Assembly: GCF_022808935.1 (NCBI RefSeq)
Contig: NZ_JAKZFR010000001.1
Location: 1 to 64,000 of the forward strand
DNA length: 64,000 nt
Reading direction: 5' to 3'
Source: Geothrix sp. SG200
GTDB lineage: Bacteria; Acidobacteriota; Holophagae; Holophagales; Holophagaceae
This document shows positions 45,821 to 55,545 of this stretch, piece by piece (the stretch's first letter is position 1; each line of letters opens with the position of its first letter). The notes below the pieces were generated by a model. It was not told where the DNA came from and made no database searches. It was given only the letters and a program-made list of their open reading frames with translations. The position numbers and the translations under genes are program-made.

Positions 45821-47043
45821 TCGGCCCTCAGCGCGTCGACGGGGTCCAGGGCCGCGGCCTTCTTGGCGGGGTAGCGCGCGGCCAGCCAGGAGACCAGCAG
45901 GGGGAAGACGGCCACCAGCACGACATCCAGCACCTTGAGCCGGAAGGGCATGTAGGTGATGAAGTCGTAGACCGCGGCGGGCAGCTTCAGGAGCCTCCAG
46001 TGGTCAAGGATGAGGCACAGCGGCACGCTGACGCCCAGGCCCCAGGCGGTGCCAACGGCCCCGATGCGCAGGCCCTGCAGCTCGAAGAGCCGCTGGATCT
46101 GCTGCGGCGTGGCGCCCAGGGCCAGCAGCACGCCCAGGTCCCGGCGCTTCTCCGTCACCAGGAGGACCAGGGAGGCCACGATGTTGAAGGCCGCCACCAG
46201 CACGATGAGGCCGAATACGGCGGCGAATCCCCATTTCTCTAATGCCAGCGCGGCAAAAAGTGTCTTATTGGACTCCCTCAGATCGGTGGCCATGTAGCCA
46301 GGGCCCAGGGTCTCGAGCACTCGGGTTTTCACTTCATCGATGAGGTTGATGCCTTGGGCACGCACTTCGATCATCTCGGCCCGGCCATCGGACCGGGCGA
46401 TCCGCATGGAGTCCGCCAGGTGGATGAAGGCCCAGGCCTTGTCGTATTCGGAGCTGTGGCTGTAGAAGGTGCCCGCAACTCGGAAGGCCGCCACCTTGGG
46501 CTGCTGGCCGCCTAGTCCAAGTTCCAAGCGAAAGAAAGCCAGGGCCACCGTGTCGCCGACTTTCAGGCTGAGGCGCTGGGCCAGCTCTTTGCCCAGAACG
46601 ATCTCGCCCTCCTTCAACTGCTCTACCGGGATGGGCTTCATGGAATCGAAGATGCTTGAAGTCCCGTGGGCTGTTGCGGGATCCACGGCCTTGATGATTA
46701 CGGGCTCCGGAGGCATATCGCTGTCCGTGCGCCGCAGCAGGCCCTTCTCCAACCGGATGGGTGAGACGGCCTGGACGCCGGGCACCGCACGGATGGTCCT
46801 CAAGGCCCCCTCGGTGTCAGGTATATCACCGGCCAGGTGGTACACCGTGAAGTGGGCCGTAGCGCTGTAGAGGGTGGCCTGGATCTCCTCGCGGATGCCG
46901 TTCATCAGGGCCAGGGTCACCACCATGGCGAAGACGCCCAGGGCTGTCCCGAAGCGGGTGAGGATGACCATGATCCGCACGAAGGCCCCCTTCCGGTGGG
47001 TCTTCAGGTAGCGGTCGGCGATGGTGCGTTCGAACAGGGCCAT
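45817..47043 (-). CDS. FtsX-family permease, LolC/LolE-like
   Basis: A 408-residue protein with the LolC/E plan: one N-terminal helix (about 20-48, RIMVILTRFGTALGVFAMVV), a large periplasmic MacB-PCD domain (about 50-265) and three C-terminal helices in the FtsX domain (FNIVASLVLLVTEKRRDLGVLLALGAT). Only one such permease is here, so it may work as a homodimer, the LolF form. ATG at 47043 follows a TACCCT box by 6 nt. Confidence 0.9.
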   Translation of the reverse strand: MALFERTIADRYLKTHRKGAFVRIMVILTRFGTALGVFAMVVTLALMNGIREEIQATLYSATAHFTVYHLAGDIPDTEGALRTIRAVPGVQAVSPIRLEKGLLRRTDSDMPPEPVIIKAVDPATAHGTSSIFDSMKPIPVEQLKEGEIVLGKELAQRLSLKVGDTVALAFFRLELGLGGQQPKVAAFRVAGTFYSHSSEYDKAWAFIHLADSMRIARSDGRAEMIEVRAQGINLIDEVKTRVLETLGPGYMATDLRESNKTLFAALALEKWGFAAVFGLIVLVAAFNIVASLVLLVTEKRRDLGVLLALGATPQQIQRLFELQGLRIGAVGTAWGLGVSVPLCLILDHWRLLKLPAAVYDFITYMPFRLKVLDVVLVAVFPLLVSWLAARYPAKKAAALDPVDALRAE

Positions 47044-47049
47044 GCCACC

Positions 47050-47055
47050 AGGGTA
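47050..47055 (-). promoter_or_regulatory. TACCCT -10 box 6 nt before the LolC-like gene
   Basis: The minus strand reads TACCCT, six bases, then ATG. The same arrangement stands before the DMT transporter gene. It lies in the 55-bp divergent gap to hflX. Confidence 0.4.
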
Positions 47056-47098
47056 GCCGGGACTTGAATCTTGCCTCCGGGCACGGCAGCTTTGGCTC

Positions 47099-48289
47099 AT
47101 GGCCGAAACCCCGCCCCGCTGTCTGCTCATCGCCCGCCAGGGCCCCGAGGACCGGGAGGACCGCATTGAGGACCACCTGCTGGAGCTGGTGGAGCTGGCC
47201 CGCAGCTGCGGCTTCGAGGTCTGGGCCCACCGCCGCCTGAAGCGCCCCCAGATCGCCCCCCGCACCTTCTACGGCTCCGGCCAGCTCCAGGCCCTGGCGG
47301 ACGAGGCCGCCCGACAGGGGGTGCGGCACCTCATCTGCGACGACGAACTGAGCGGCAGCCAGGTGAACGCCATCGAGAAGCTCACGAACCTCACCTGCCT
47401 CGACCGCACGGGACTCATCCTCAGCATCTTCGAGCAGCGGGCCCAGACCCGGGAGGCCAAGGCCCAGGTGGAGCTGGCCCGGCTGGAGTATGAGCTGCCC
47501 CGCCTCAAGGGGGCCTGGACCCACCTGGAGCGCCAGGTGGGCGGCGTGGGCGTCCGCGGGGGCCCCGGCGAGACCCAGATCGAGGTGGACCGCCGCATGA
47601 TCCGCACCCGCATCAGCCAGCTCAAGCGCGAGCTCACCCACCTGGAGCAGGTGCGGGAGACCCAGCGCCAGGGCCGGCCCCAGGGCCTGCCCCGGGTGGC
47701 CCTGGTGGGCTACACCAACGCCGGCAAGACCACCCTCCTGAAGGCGCTGACGGGCGAAGGCGAGCCGCGGGACCTGCTCTTCGCCACCCTCGACACCACC
47801 ACCCGCAAGGCCTGGCTGGGCCAGGATTTCGACCCCGGGACCGGGGAGGGCAGCCTGGAACCCAAGCACTGCCTGGTGGCGGACACCGTGGGCTTCATCC
47901 GCAAGCTGCCCCACCAGCTGGTGGCGGCCTTCCGCAGCACCCTGGGCGAGGTCCGCACGGCGGACGCCCTGCTGGTGGTGGCCGACGCCGCCCACCCCGA
48001 CCTGGAGGATCACCTCAAGGTGGTGGGCGCCACCCTGCGGGAGATCGGCTGCGCCCCCGAAGACGGTGACGCCCAGCCCCGCCTGCTGGTGCTGAACCAG
48101 GTGGACCGCCTGCACCGGCCCCAGAAGCTGGACCTGAAGAAGCGGCACCCGGGGGCCGTCCAGGCTTGCGCCCTCCACAGCACAGGGATTCCCGAGATCC
48201 GCGCCTGGCTCCGGGAGCTGATCCCCGGGCCGCCCAAGCCCCGGGAGCTGGAGGACTGGGAGCTGCCGGATCCCGCTCCGGCGGTCTGA
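47099..48289 (+). CDS. hflX: GTPase HflX
   Basis: HflX is a ribosome-associated GTPase that splits stalled ribosomes. The 396-residue protein has the N-terminal HflX domain (FYGSGQLQALADEA, then LTCLDRTGLILSIFEQRA), the glycine-rich linker GGVGVRGGPGETQIEVDRR (about 155-173) and the G domain with GYTNAGKTTLLKAL (G1), DTVGFIRKLP (G3) and LNQVD (G4). It is divergent from the LolC-like gene with a 55-bp gap. Confidence 0.95.
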   Translation: MAETPPRCLLIARQGPEDREDRIEDHLLELVELARSCGFEVWAHRRLKRPQIAPRTFYGSGQLQALADEAARQGVRHLICDDELSGSQVNAIEKLTNLTCLDRTGLILSIFEQRAQTREAKAQVELARLEYELPRLKGAWTHLERQVGGVGVRGGPGETQIEVDRRMIRTRISQLKRELTHLEQVRETQRQGRPQGLPRVALVGYTNAGKTTLLKALTGEGEPRDLLFATLDTTTRKAWLGQDFDPGTGEGSLEPKHCLVADTVGFIRKLPHQLVAAFRSTLGEVRTADALLVVADAAHPDLEDHLKVVGATLREIGCAPEDGDAQPRLLVLNQVDRLHRPQKLDLKKRHPGAVQACALHSTGIPEIRAWLRELIPGPPKPRELEDWELPDPAPAV

Positions 48290-48448
48290 TTCAAGGTTGC
48301 GTTCAGTTCCAAAGGAAGCCGAAAGGCCAACGCGAAGCGTGCGAAGGGGTGTCCGGGATGAGTCGAGTTCCCTTCGCGTATGTCACGTTCCTCTTTTGTG
48401 GTTGAGGTCTGCCGTTCATCAGGCGATCTCATTCTTTGAACGCAGAAG

Positions 48449-48726
48449 CGCCGGATCCGCACCCTGCTGGTAGAGGCGCCCTCGACAACCGGGACCGGGC
48501 CTTCCTGGCGGGAGGCTTCGTCCATGTGGCGCTGAAGGTGGCCGCCGCGAGCCGCTTCGCGGTGCCTGCCGAGGCCCTGGCCCTGCGGGAGGGCAACCCC
48601 TTGGCGGCCGTGGCGCAGGCCGATGGCCGGGTGCGCTTCCAGGCCCTCCACCCTTGGGGCATGGTGGTGCTGAATCCGCCCCTAGGCCTGAAGGATGGGG
48701 ACCGCGTTCAGGCCGAGGGGGCCTGA
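48449..48726 (+). pseudogene. Truncated, frameshifted C-terminal fragment of an RND efflux periplasmic adaptor
   Basis: The reading from 48481 (LDNRDRAFLAGGFVHVALKV) to the stop at 48724-48726 (VPAEALALREG, then LGLKDGDRVQAEGA) looks like the last quarter of a HlyD/AcrA-type membrane-fusion protein. Just before it, RRIRTLLVEA (48449-48478) matches the preceding part of such proteins but in another frame, so one base seems lost. No N-terminal part and no pump gene is present. An ATG at 48436 gives a 96-codon frame, but it is out of family sense. Its end overlaps the next gene. Confidence 0.62.
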
Positions 48727-49229
48727 CCCTTCCGGGGGAGCATCCCCACGGTGGCCGCCAGGCCCAGGGCCAGGAGGATGCGCAGGAAGAAGAGGTTGCG
48801 GCTGAGGCTGTGGGCCTTGTTGTAGGCCACGCGGTCCGCATGCTCCGGCGCCAGCGTCTCGATGGGCGCGTCGATGCGGGCCCGGATGGCCCGGACCTTG
48901 GGCGTCACCACGAAGGTGCTGGCCAGGCACATGAGCATGGCCACCAGCCAGGCGGCGCTCCAGAGGCGGATGGGGCCGATGAGGTCCTCCTTCACCTCGG
49001 CGATCCACCGGGCGCCCCAGCTCAGCCCCGCCAGGCCGAAGACCGTCCAGGCCGCCCAGTCCAGGCGGCCGAGAATGAGGCCGGCGATGTGGCCCGCCAC
49101 GTCGCGGCTGGGCAGCTCGCGGAAGAAGACCGGCGCGGAGAACACGCCGAAGCCCAGCGCGGCGCCCGCCCAGAGCAGCAGGAGGGCTGTGGTGATGCGG
49201 TCGAGGCGGTGCAGGGTGCTGGGGCTCAT
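48708..49229 (-). CDS. DUF4149-type membrane protein
   Basis: A 173-residue protein with four predicted helices (about 12-30, 50-68, 88-108, 143-165). ALGFGVFSAPVFFRELPSRDVAG is the start of a DUF4149/TMEM205-like domain, and the loop TPKVRAIRARIDAPIETL fits it. The function of this family is not known. It overlaps the end of the adaptor fragment by 19 bp. Confidence 0.82.
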   Translation of the reverse strand: MSPSTLHRLDRITTALLLLWAGAALGFGVFSAPVFFRELPSRDVAGHIAGLILGRLDWAAWTVFGLAGLSWGARWIAEVKEDLIGPIRLWSAAWLVAMLMCLASTFVVTPKVRAIRARIDAPIETLAPEHADRVAYNKAHSLSRNLFFLRILLALGLAATVGMLPRKGQAPSA

Positions 49230-49280
49230 GGGTTCCCGGGCTGGAAGCTGAGGACTGAGGACTGGAGCCTGAGGATTCCC

Positions 49281-49685
49281 CTACCACTCGTTGTAGGGGA
49301 TCTGGTTGGTGGGGCTCTTGTCGGCGGAGCCGCTTCGGACGCGCCACACGCCCAGGTCGGCATCAGGGTTATCGGGATCCGGGGGCTCTGTTTCGAGCTG
49401 CCAGGTGTCCCGGGACTGGGTCATGGGATCCCAGGGGATGTCCCGCAGGTAGCCCAGCTCCCGGAGAGGCGCGAGGCTCGAGGGGTACTTGCCGCGATCC
49501 GCCCGGTACTGCTCGAGGGCGTGGTTGATCTGGAACAGGTTCTCCTTGAGGACGGCCTCACGGGCCACCGTCGTCTTGTACCGGTAGCCCACCAGACCGA
49601 TCGTGGCCAGGAGGGCCAGGATGGTCATGACGACCAGCAGTTCCATCAGGGTGAACCCGCGCTGGCGGGAGGGGACGAGGCGCAT
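49281..49685 (-). CDS. GspG-like type II pseudopilin
   Basis: A 134-residue prepilin-like protein. A short basic leader ending in RG is followed by FTLMELLVVMTILALLATIG, the PilD cleavage and N-methylation site. The later LEQYRADRGKYPSSLAPLRE and DPMTQSRDTWQL match the GspG/major-pseudopilin pattern. No other secretion genes are next to it, so it may work with a system elsewhere. TAAGGT is 6 nt before the ATG. Confidence 0.9.
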   Translation of the reverse strand: MRLVPSRQRGFTLMELLVVMTILALLATIGLVGYRYKTTVAREAVLKENLFQINHALEQYRADRGKYPSSLAPLRELGYLRDIPWDPMTQSRDTWQLETEPPDPDNPDADLGVWRVRSGSADKSPTNQIPYNEW

Positions 49686-49691
49686 GGCATT

Positions 49692-49697
49692 ACCTTA
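49692..49697 (-). promoter_or_regulatory. TAAGGT -10 box 6 nt before the pseudopilin gene
   Basis: The minus strand reads TAAGGT, six bases, then ATG at 49685. There is no ribosome site in between, which suits a leaderless message. Confidence 0.4.
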
Positions 49698-49790
49698 GCG
49701 CAGCCCAGGCCGGCCGGGGGGCGGTTGCGGGATTGCCCGGGCCCGGACGGCTGGATCGACGTATGCTGGGCCCGTCCGGAAGGGGGCCCC

Positions 49791-50804
49791 ATGCCCGAAA
49801 CCGCCATCACCTTCGACGACGTTCTCCTCATTCCGGCCTACAACCATCACGAATCCCGGCGGATCGTGGACATCAGCATGACCGACAAGACCGGGAGGCT
49901 CCGGCTGGAGCTGCCCGTCCTGACGGCGAACATGGACACGGTGACCGAGGAGGCCATGGCCGACTTCATCGGCGAGCGGGGCGGCATGGGCGTCCTCCAC
50001 CGGTTCATGTCCGTGGAGGAGAACGTCGCCATGTTCCGGCGCTGCCGTTTCCCCACCTTCGTCTCCGTGGGCACGGCCGATGCGGAGATGGAGCGGGTGG
50101 AGGCCCTCCGGGACGCGGGGGCCCAGTACTTTTGCGTGGACGTGGCCCACGGCCATGCCAAGTACGTCGGCAAGATGGTCAAGCGGATGCGGGCGATCCT
50201 GCCGAACGAATGCATCATGGCGGGGAACGTGGCCACCTACGCGGGGGCGGACTACCTGGCCAGCGTGAAGGCCGACATCGTGAAGGTGGGCATCGGCCCG
50301 GGCAGCGTCTGCACCACGCGCATCAAGACCGGCTTCGGCGTGCCCCAGCTCACGGCCATCAAGGAGTGTTCCCGGGCGGACCGCTCCATTGTGGCCGACG
50401 GGGGCATCCGCACCCCGGGAGACGTCGTGAAGGCCCTGGCCTTCGGCGCCGACTTCGTGATGATCGGCGGCATGCTGGCCGGCACGCGGCCCACGCCGGG
50501 AGAGCCGCTCAGGGACGACGCCGGGTCGCCCACCCGCAAGGTGTACCGGGGCATGGCCAGCCAGGAGGTGGCCGACGACCACCTGGGCGGGCTCACGGGC
50601 TGGAAGACGGCCGAAGGGGTGTCCACGGAGGTCCCCTACCGCGAAGACGAGGAGGAGATCCTCGCCGACATTGTCGGCGGCCTGCGCTCGGGCCTGACCT
50701 ATGCTGGCGCGAACACCATCCGTGAGCTCCAGCGCAAGCTCAACTACGTGCAGGTCTCCCCCGCCGGATGGATCGAAGGCCTGCCCCACAAGACGCTGCG
50801 TTAG
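49791..50804 (+). CDS. guaC: GMP reductase (IMP dehydrogenase/GMP reductase family)
   Basis: This enzyme reduces GMP to IMP with NADPH in purine salvage. The 337-residue TIM barrel has no CBS domains. [17 protein letters not shown] opens it, the loop [20 protein letters not shown] (about 165-184) carries the catalytic Cys, and [10 protein letters not shown] and the [25 protein letters not shown] end are of the GMP reductase type, not the IMP dehydrogenase type. AAGGGGG is 4 nt before the ATG; TATGCT stands further upstream. Its stop lies inside a copy of the hpd end. Confidence 0.88.
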   Translation: MPETAITFDDVLLIPAYNHHESRRIVDISMTDKTGRLRLELPVLTANMDTVTEEAMADFIGERGGMGVLHRFMSVEENVAMFRRCRFPTFVSVGTADAEMERVEALRDAGAQYFCVDVAHGHAKYVGKMVKRMRAILPNECIMAGNVATYAGADYLASVKADIVKVGIGPGSVCTTRIKTGFGVPQLTAIKECSRADRSIVADGGIRTPGDVVKALAFGADFVMIGGMLAGTRPTPGEPLRDDAGSPTRKVYRGMASQEVADDHLGGLTGWKTAEGVSTEVPYREDEEEILADIVGGLRSGLTYAGANTIRELQRKLNYVQVSPAGWIEGLPHKTLR

Positions 50805-51038
50805 AGCACGCCCCTCTTTTTCTGGTCGAGCTCGATGGTCGCGACCGCCGGATGGCGTAGCGGGCTCCGGCGGAGGCTGCGGAGCCGAGACCCGGCGAGG
50901 AGCGAATCAGGAAGGGAGGATTACAGAACGCCCCTCTTCTTCTGGTCCAATTCAATGGAGTCGTACAAGGCCTGGAAGTTGCCCTCGCCGAAGCCCATGG
51001 CGCGACCGGCCATCGGAGGCTCCGGTGGAGCCTCCGAT
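50801..51038 (-). repeat. Two extra degenerate copies of the hpd 3' end with hairpins
   Basis: The last codons and stop of hpd (51098 onward) recur at 50921-51003 (83 bp, with the same stop position and MGFGEGNFQALYDSIELDQ sense) and, shorter, at 50801-50841. Between them stand GC-rich hairpins: ATCGGAGGCTCC with its complement (51012-51023/51027-51038) and a looser one at 50863-50885, followed by GACCCGGCGAGGAG at 50889-50902. The third copy forms the guaC stop. No gene lies in 50805-51097. Confidence 0.9.
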
Positions 51039-51097
51039 AGGGAGCGCATGAACCAGGGTCGCATTGCGGCCCCGGTTCGAGGGGAACAGGGGCGGGG

Positions 51098-52207
51098 TTA
51101 GAGAACGCCCCTCTTCTTCTGATCCAGTTCAATGGAGTCGTACAGCGCCTGGAAGTTGCCCTCGCCGAAGCCCATGTTCCCCCGCCGCTGGATGATCTCG
51201 AAGAACAGCGGACCGATCTGGTCCTCGGTGAAGATCTGCAGGAGGTAGCCAGTCTCGTCGCCGTCGATCTGTACGCCCAGTTCCTGCACGGTGGCCAGAT
51301 CCTCCCGCACGGTGTAGCCGTTCGCCGCGATGCGCCCCGGCAGCAGCTCGTAGTAGGTGTCGGGAACCCGCAGGAACTTGAACCCCTGGTCTCGCAGGGT
51401 GCGCAGGGTGTGGAAGATGTCGTTGGTGGAGAGGGCGATGTGCTGCACGCCCTGGCCCTTGTGGCGGTTCACGTACTCCTGGACCTGGCTCTTCTCGTCC
51501 GTGGGCTGGTTGATGGGGATGATCACCTGGTTGTTGGCGCTCTGGACCACCTTGGAGTCGAGGCCCGTGCCCAGGGCACCGCGGATGTGGAACTCGCGGG
51601 TGACGACGAAGCCGTAGACGCGCTCGTAGAAGTCCACCAGGGCATCCATCTCGGCCGGGCCCACGTTGTTGGTGAGGTGATCGACGCGCACCAGGCCGGG
51701 ATCGCAGAAGGCCGGGGCCGGGTCGGGCGCGAGGCCGGGCCAGAAGGAGGCCAGGACGCCTGTCCGTTCCACCAGGAAGTTCCAGACGTCGCCCACGCCC
51801 TGGATGGCCGCGAAGCGGAGCGTGCCGTCGCCCAGGGCGTGCGTCTCGGGCTCCCGCATGACGCGGGCGCCCTGGGCGCGGGCCTGGGCCATGGCCACGT
51901 CGAGGTCGTCCACCAGGAAATTCAGCGCGCAGACGCCTTCTCCGTGGGTCTGGGCGTAGCGGCCGGCCGGATGAGAAGCCATGGCCTCGAAGATGAGGAT
52001 GTCCATGCGCTGCTGGCGCAGGTGGACCATCCGGCCCCAGGCGTGGGATCCGCTGGCCACGCGGGCGAACCCCAGGCCGCGGTAGAGGGGCTCCAGGCGC
52101 TCGACGGAGCCGGTCAGCTGGAAGTGGTCGATGCGCTGCAGCCCCATGGGATTGCCGCCGGGCTTCCGGTTGGAGGGGGCGGTCAGGGCGAAGCTGGGAG
52201 CGGACAT
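51098..52207 (-). CDS. hpd: 4-hydroxyphenylpyruvate dioxygenase
   Basis: This iron enzyme makes homogentisate from 4-hydroxyphenylpyruvate in tyrosine breakdown. The 369-residue protein has two vicinal-oxygen-chelate domains. Iron ligands are in the C-terminal half: His in RVDHLTNNV (about 176), His in GVQHIALSTND (about 254) and Glu in PLFFEIIQRRG (about 335). GFGEGNFQALYDSIELDQ is the conserved end. GAGG is 5 nt before the ATG. With the pterin dehydratase at 59.7 kb it suggests phenylalanine/tyrosine use. Confidence 0.96.
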   Translation of the reverse strand: MSAPSFALTAPSNRKPGGNPMGLQRIDHFQLTGSVERLEPLYRGLGFARVASGSHAWGRMVHLRQQRMDILIFEAMASHPAGRYAQTHGEGVCALNFLVDDLDVAMAQARAQGARVMREPETHALGDGTLRFAAIQGVGDVWNFLVERTGVLASFWPGLAPDPAPAFCDPGLVRVDHLTNNVGPAEMDALVDFYERVYGFVVTREFHIRGALGTGLDSKVVQSANNQVIIPINQPTDEKSQVQEYVNRHKGQGVQHIALSTNDIFHTLRTLRDQGFKFLRVPDTYYELLPGRIAANGYTVREDLATVQELGVQIDGDETGYLLQIFTEDQIGPLFFEIIQRRGNMGFGEGNFQALYDSIELDQKKRGVL

Positions 52208-52331
52208 GGAAACCTCATCGGAGCAGACCGCCCAGTCTGGGCCCGAGGGGACGTGACGGGGGTCACATGAATGATGTTTACACCAATGTATTCAATATTT
52301 AAACACCATTGAGTCAATTATGAAAATCAAT
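52208..52331 (-). promoter_or_regulatory. A+T-rich upstream region of hpd
   Basis: From about 52266 to 52336 the sequence is strongly A+T-rich for this genome. The minus strand has TTGACT as a possible -35 box and direct copies of TGGTGTTTAAA/TGGTGTAAACA, with CAATG/CATTG inverted around them. This looks like a regulated promoter; the regulator is not known and the -10 box is not certain. Confidence 0.4.
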
Positions 52332-52360
52332 AAAAACGGGCCCGCAAAGCGGGCCCGTTT
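52332..52360 (-). terminator. Intrinsic terminator of the rimP-nusA-infB operon
   Basis: AAACGGGCCCGC (52334-52345) and its exact complement (52349-52360) form a 12-bp stem with a 3-base loop; on the minus strand it is followed by a run of T (52332-52336). It starts 27 bp after the infB stop. Confidence 0.9.
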
Positions 52361-52386
52361 CCGATCTGCGCGAAGCGCGGATTGCC

Positions 52387-55300
52387 TCAACTCAGTGACG
52401 TCGCGATCACCTTCTCCTTGCTGAAGAACTCGAGGATGTCCCCTTCCTTCAGCTCGTCGAAGCCGTCGAGGGAGATGCCGCAGTCGAGGCCGTTCTTCAC
52501 CTCGGTCACGTCCTCCTTGAAGCGCTTGAGGTTCTTGATGCCGCCCTCGAAGAGGACCTCCTCACCGCGCTTCACGCGGACCTTGTTCGCCTTCTGGACC
52601 TTGCCCTCGGTGACGAAGGAGCCGGCGATGACGGCCTTGCCAATCTTGAAGAGCTGGCGCACCTCGGCCTGGCCGTGGACGGTCTCCTTCTCGGTGGCGT
52701 CCAGCATGCCAACCATGGCCTGTTCGACTTCTTCCGTGACCTTGTAGATGATGTCGTGGAAGCGAAGGTCCACGCCCTCCTCGTGGGCGAGCTCCTCGGT
52801 CTTCTTCTCGGCCCGGGTCTGGAAGCCGATGATGGTGGCCTTGGAGGCCTCGGCGAGGAGCACGTCGTTCTCGGTGACGGTGCCAGCGGCGCTGTGGATG
52901 ATGCGCACCCGAACCTTCTCGGTGCTGAGGCGCTCCAGCTGGCCCACCAGCGATTCGACCGAGCCCTGGGTGTCCGCCTTGATGATCAGGGGCAGTTCCT
53001 TGACCTGGCCGTCCTTGAGGGTGCTGAACAGGGTCTCCAGCGTGGCGCGCTGCTTCTGCTGGGCCGCCTGCTTGGCCTTCTCCTGGCGGAAGGAGACGAT
53101 GGTGCGGGCCTTGCCTTCGTCCTCCACCACCTGGAAGTTGTCGCCGGCGCTGGGCACTTCCTCGAAGCCGAGGATCTGCACCGCGGTGGACGGCTCGGCC
53201 TCGGTGACGCGCTGGCCCAGGTAGTCGAACATGGCGCGGACGCGGCCCATGGTGGCGCCGGCCACGAAGATGTCGCCGGCCTTCAGAGTGCCGCGCTGCA
53301 CGAGGACCGTGGCCACGGGGCCGCGGCCCCGATCCAGGCGGCCTTCGATGATGGACCCGGCGGCCGGGCAGTCGTAGACGGCCTTCAGCTCCTTGAGGTC
53401 CGCCACGAGGAGCAGCGTCTCGAGCAGGTCGTCGAGGCCCTGCTGGGTCTTGGCGCTGACGAGGACGGCCGGCACGTCGCCGCCGTAGGCCTCGGTCTGG
53501 ACGCCGTACTGGAGCAGGCCCTGCTGGACCTTGTCCGGATTGGCGCCGGGCTTGTCGATCTTGTTGATGGCGACGACCAGGGGGACGTCCGCGGCCTTGG
53601 CGTGGTTGATGGACTCCACGGTCTGGGGCATGACGCCGTCGTCGGCGGCCACCACCAGGACGGCGATGTCCGTGACCTTGGCGCCCCGGGCGCGCATCTT
53701 GGTGAACGCCTCGTGACCCGGCGTGTCGAGGAAGACCACCTTGCGCTTCTCGCCGGTGTTCGGGTCCTTCACGGCCACGTGGTAGGCCCCCACGTGCTGC
53801 GTGATGCCGCCGGCTTCGCCCGCGGCCACCTTGGTCTTGCGGATGGCGTCCAGCAGCGAGGTCTTGCCGTGGTCGACGTGGCCCATGATGGTGACGACCG
53901 GGGGACGGGACAGCTTCTCGCCCGCCACCTCTCCGGACTCATCCGCGGCGATCTGCACGTCCTCCTCGAAGGAGACGATGTCGGCCAGGTAGCCGAACTC
54001 GCGGGCGATGTCCTTGGCCATCTCGGTGTCGAGGGGCTGGTTGATGGTGGCGAAGATGCCCCGATGGAGCAGCTTGGCGACCACATCCTTGGCGGGCCGA
54101 TTGCACTTCTCGGCGAGTTCCTTGACCGTCACGCCCTCGGAGAGCATGACGATGCCGATCTCCTCCTCGATGTACTCGCTGGCGACCTGCTGGGCGCGGG
54201 AGCGGGGCTGGCGGAGCTTGAGGTCGAGTTCCTCCTCCTTGCTCCGGACGTAGCCGCCCTTCTTCTTCTTGCCGCCCACGTGGGCGCCGCGACCGGGGCC
54301 CTTCTGGCTGTTGGGGTCGATGGGGCCCGAGGCCGGGATGGAGGGGCCGCGACCGGGGCCGCCGGGGCGGGAGCCCATGCCGGGACGGCCGGGGCCGCCG
54401 GGACGGGGACCCATGCCAGGACGGCCGGGGCCGCCGGGACGGCTGCCGGGGCCGCCCGGACGACCGCCGGGGCCGCTGGGGCGGCTGCCGGGCGCAGGGC
54501 GCGCCTGGGGCAGCTGGATGTAGCGGGCAGGTTCCGTGGACCGGGGCGCCGGGGCCGGGGTGTCCGAGGTCTTGATGCGGCTGAAGCCCTGGTCCGGGCG
54601 CAGCTCAGTGATGGCGGGCGGAATGTAGGGACGCCGGCTGGGGGTCACGGGGGCGGGGGCGTCGTGGCGCACCTCGCCGCGGCCCGTGTTGGTGGCCATC
54701 TGGAGAACGGCCTTCTCCTTCTGGGGCATGCCGGAGCGCTGGACGTCCCTAGGCGCGGGGGCCTGGCCGGGCCGCTGGACAATGGGCCGGGCGCCCGCTT
54801 CGGGGCGGGGACCGGAGCCCTGGGCCGCGGAGGGCTGGGCCGGACGCTGGGGCGCCGGGGCGCCCGCGGGCCGGGTGGGCGGAAGCTGGATGTAGCGGGC
54901 AGGCTTCTCTTCGCGGGGGGCGGGCGCGGCGCCCGTGGACACCTTCAGGCGGGAGAAGGTCTCCTTCGGCGCCTCTGCCTGGGCCGTCTGGGCCTCGGCC
55001 GGGGCTGGCGCGGCGGCCGGAGCCGTGGCGGCCGGAGCTGCGGGCGCAGCCGGAGCGGGCACCGGAGCCGGGGCGGGCTCGGTCGGCTTCGTCTGGGGAG
55101 CGGGCGTGGCCGCGGGGGCCGCCGCCTGCGGCTCGGGGCTCGGTTCGGGCTGGGGCTCGGGCCGGGCTTCAGGCTTGGGCTCGGCCTTCTTCACCAGCAC
55201 GGCGGGCGCGGCCTTGGGGGCCTCGACCGGGGGCTCGGGACGGGGGGAGACCGGAGCGGGCCCCTTCACCACCTTCACGGCGGCGGAGGGCTTGTGCAGC

Positions 55301-55488
55301 GCGAGGGGGGGCGCTTCGGTCTCCCCCTTGTGCTTGCCCTGGAAGGCTCGGCGCAGCTGGTCCGCCTGGTCATCGGTGAGGTTGGAGCTGTGGCTCTTCC
55401 CTTGGAGGCCCAGACGCTTCTCGCAGGCCTCGATGACCTCCTGGTTGGCGACTCCGAGCTCTTTGGCGAGTTGGTTGATACGCAGCAT
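52387..55488 (-). CDS. infB: Translation initiation factor IF-2
   Basis: IF-2 brings initiator tRNA to the 30S subunit. The 1033-residue protein is long because of a Pro/Ala/Gly-rich N-terminal region (about 60-400). IF2-N domains stand at 1-50 and about 430-480. The G domain has GHVDHGKTS (536-544), DTPGH and NKIDKP; domains 2-4 follow. The linker contains one module twice: FSRLKVSTG with [13 protein letters not shown] (178-208) and FSRIKTSDT with [13 protein letters not shown] (302-332), then GGPGRPGMG-like repeats. Last gene of the operon, 57 bp after nusA with no ylxR between. Confidence 0.97.
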   Translation of the reverse strand: MLRINQLAKELGVANQEVIEACEKRLGLQGKSHSSNLTDDQADQLRRAFQGKHKGETEAPPLALHKPSAAVKVVKGPAPVSPRPEPPVEAPKAAPAVLVKKAEPKPEARPEPQPEPSPEPQAAAPAATPAPQTKPTEPAPAPVPAPAAPAAPAATAPAAAPAPAEAQTAQAEAPKETFSRLKVSTGAAPAPREEKPARYIQLPPTRPAGAPAPQRPAQPSAAQGSGPRPEAGARPIVQRPGQAPAPRDVQRSGMPQKEKAVLQMATNTGRGEVRHDAPAPVTPSRRPYIPPAITELRPDQGFSRIKTSDTPAPAPRSTEPARYIQLPQARPAPGSRPSGPGGRPGGPGSRPGGPGRPGMGPRPGGPGRPGMGSRPGGPGRGPSIPASGPIDPNSQKGPGRGAHVGGKKKKGGYVRSKEEELDLKLRQPRSRAQQVASEYIEEEIGIVMLSEGVTVKELAEKCNRPAKDVVAKLLHRGIFATINQPLDTEMAKDIAREFGYLADIVSFEEDVQIAADESGEVAGEKLSRPPVVTIMGHVDHGKTSLLDAIRKTKVAAGEAGGITQHVGAYHVAVKDPNTGEKRKVVFLDTPGHEAFTKMRARGAKVTDIAVLVVAADDGVMPQTVESINHAKAADVPLVVAINKIDKPGANPDKVQQGLLQYGVQTEAYGGDVPAVLVSAKTQQGLDDLLETLLLVADLKELKAVYDCPAAGSIIEGRLDRGRGPVATVLVQRGTLKAGDIFVAGATMGRVRAMFDYLGQRVTEAEPSTAVQILGFEEVPSAGDNFQVVEDEGKARTIVSFRQEKAKQAAQQKQRATLETLFSTLKDGQVKELPLIIKADTQGSVESLVGQLERLSTEKVRVRIIHSAAGTVTENDVLLAEASKATIIGFQTRAEKKTEELAHEEGVDLRFHDIIYKVTEEVEQAMVGMLDATEKETVHGQAEVRQLFKIGKAVIAGSFVTEGKVQKANKVRVKRGEEVLFEGGIKNLKRFKEDVTEVKNGLDCGISLDGFDELKEGDILEFFSKEKVIATSLS

Positions 55489-55545
55489 GTAAGGGGATTA
55501 CCTCGGCCTGGGGGTGGGAAACGGGAAGGGCTGCAGGACTACAGC

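Noticed and set aside
48436-48726. Intact 96-residue gene
   Set aside because: The first 15 codons have no family sense, and the matching upstream part of the adaptor fold is in another frame, which points to a broken remnant.
49791-50804. IMP dehydrogenase
   Set aside because: No CBS domains, 337 residues, and the loop and C-terminus fit GMP reductase better.
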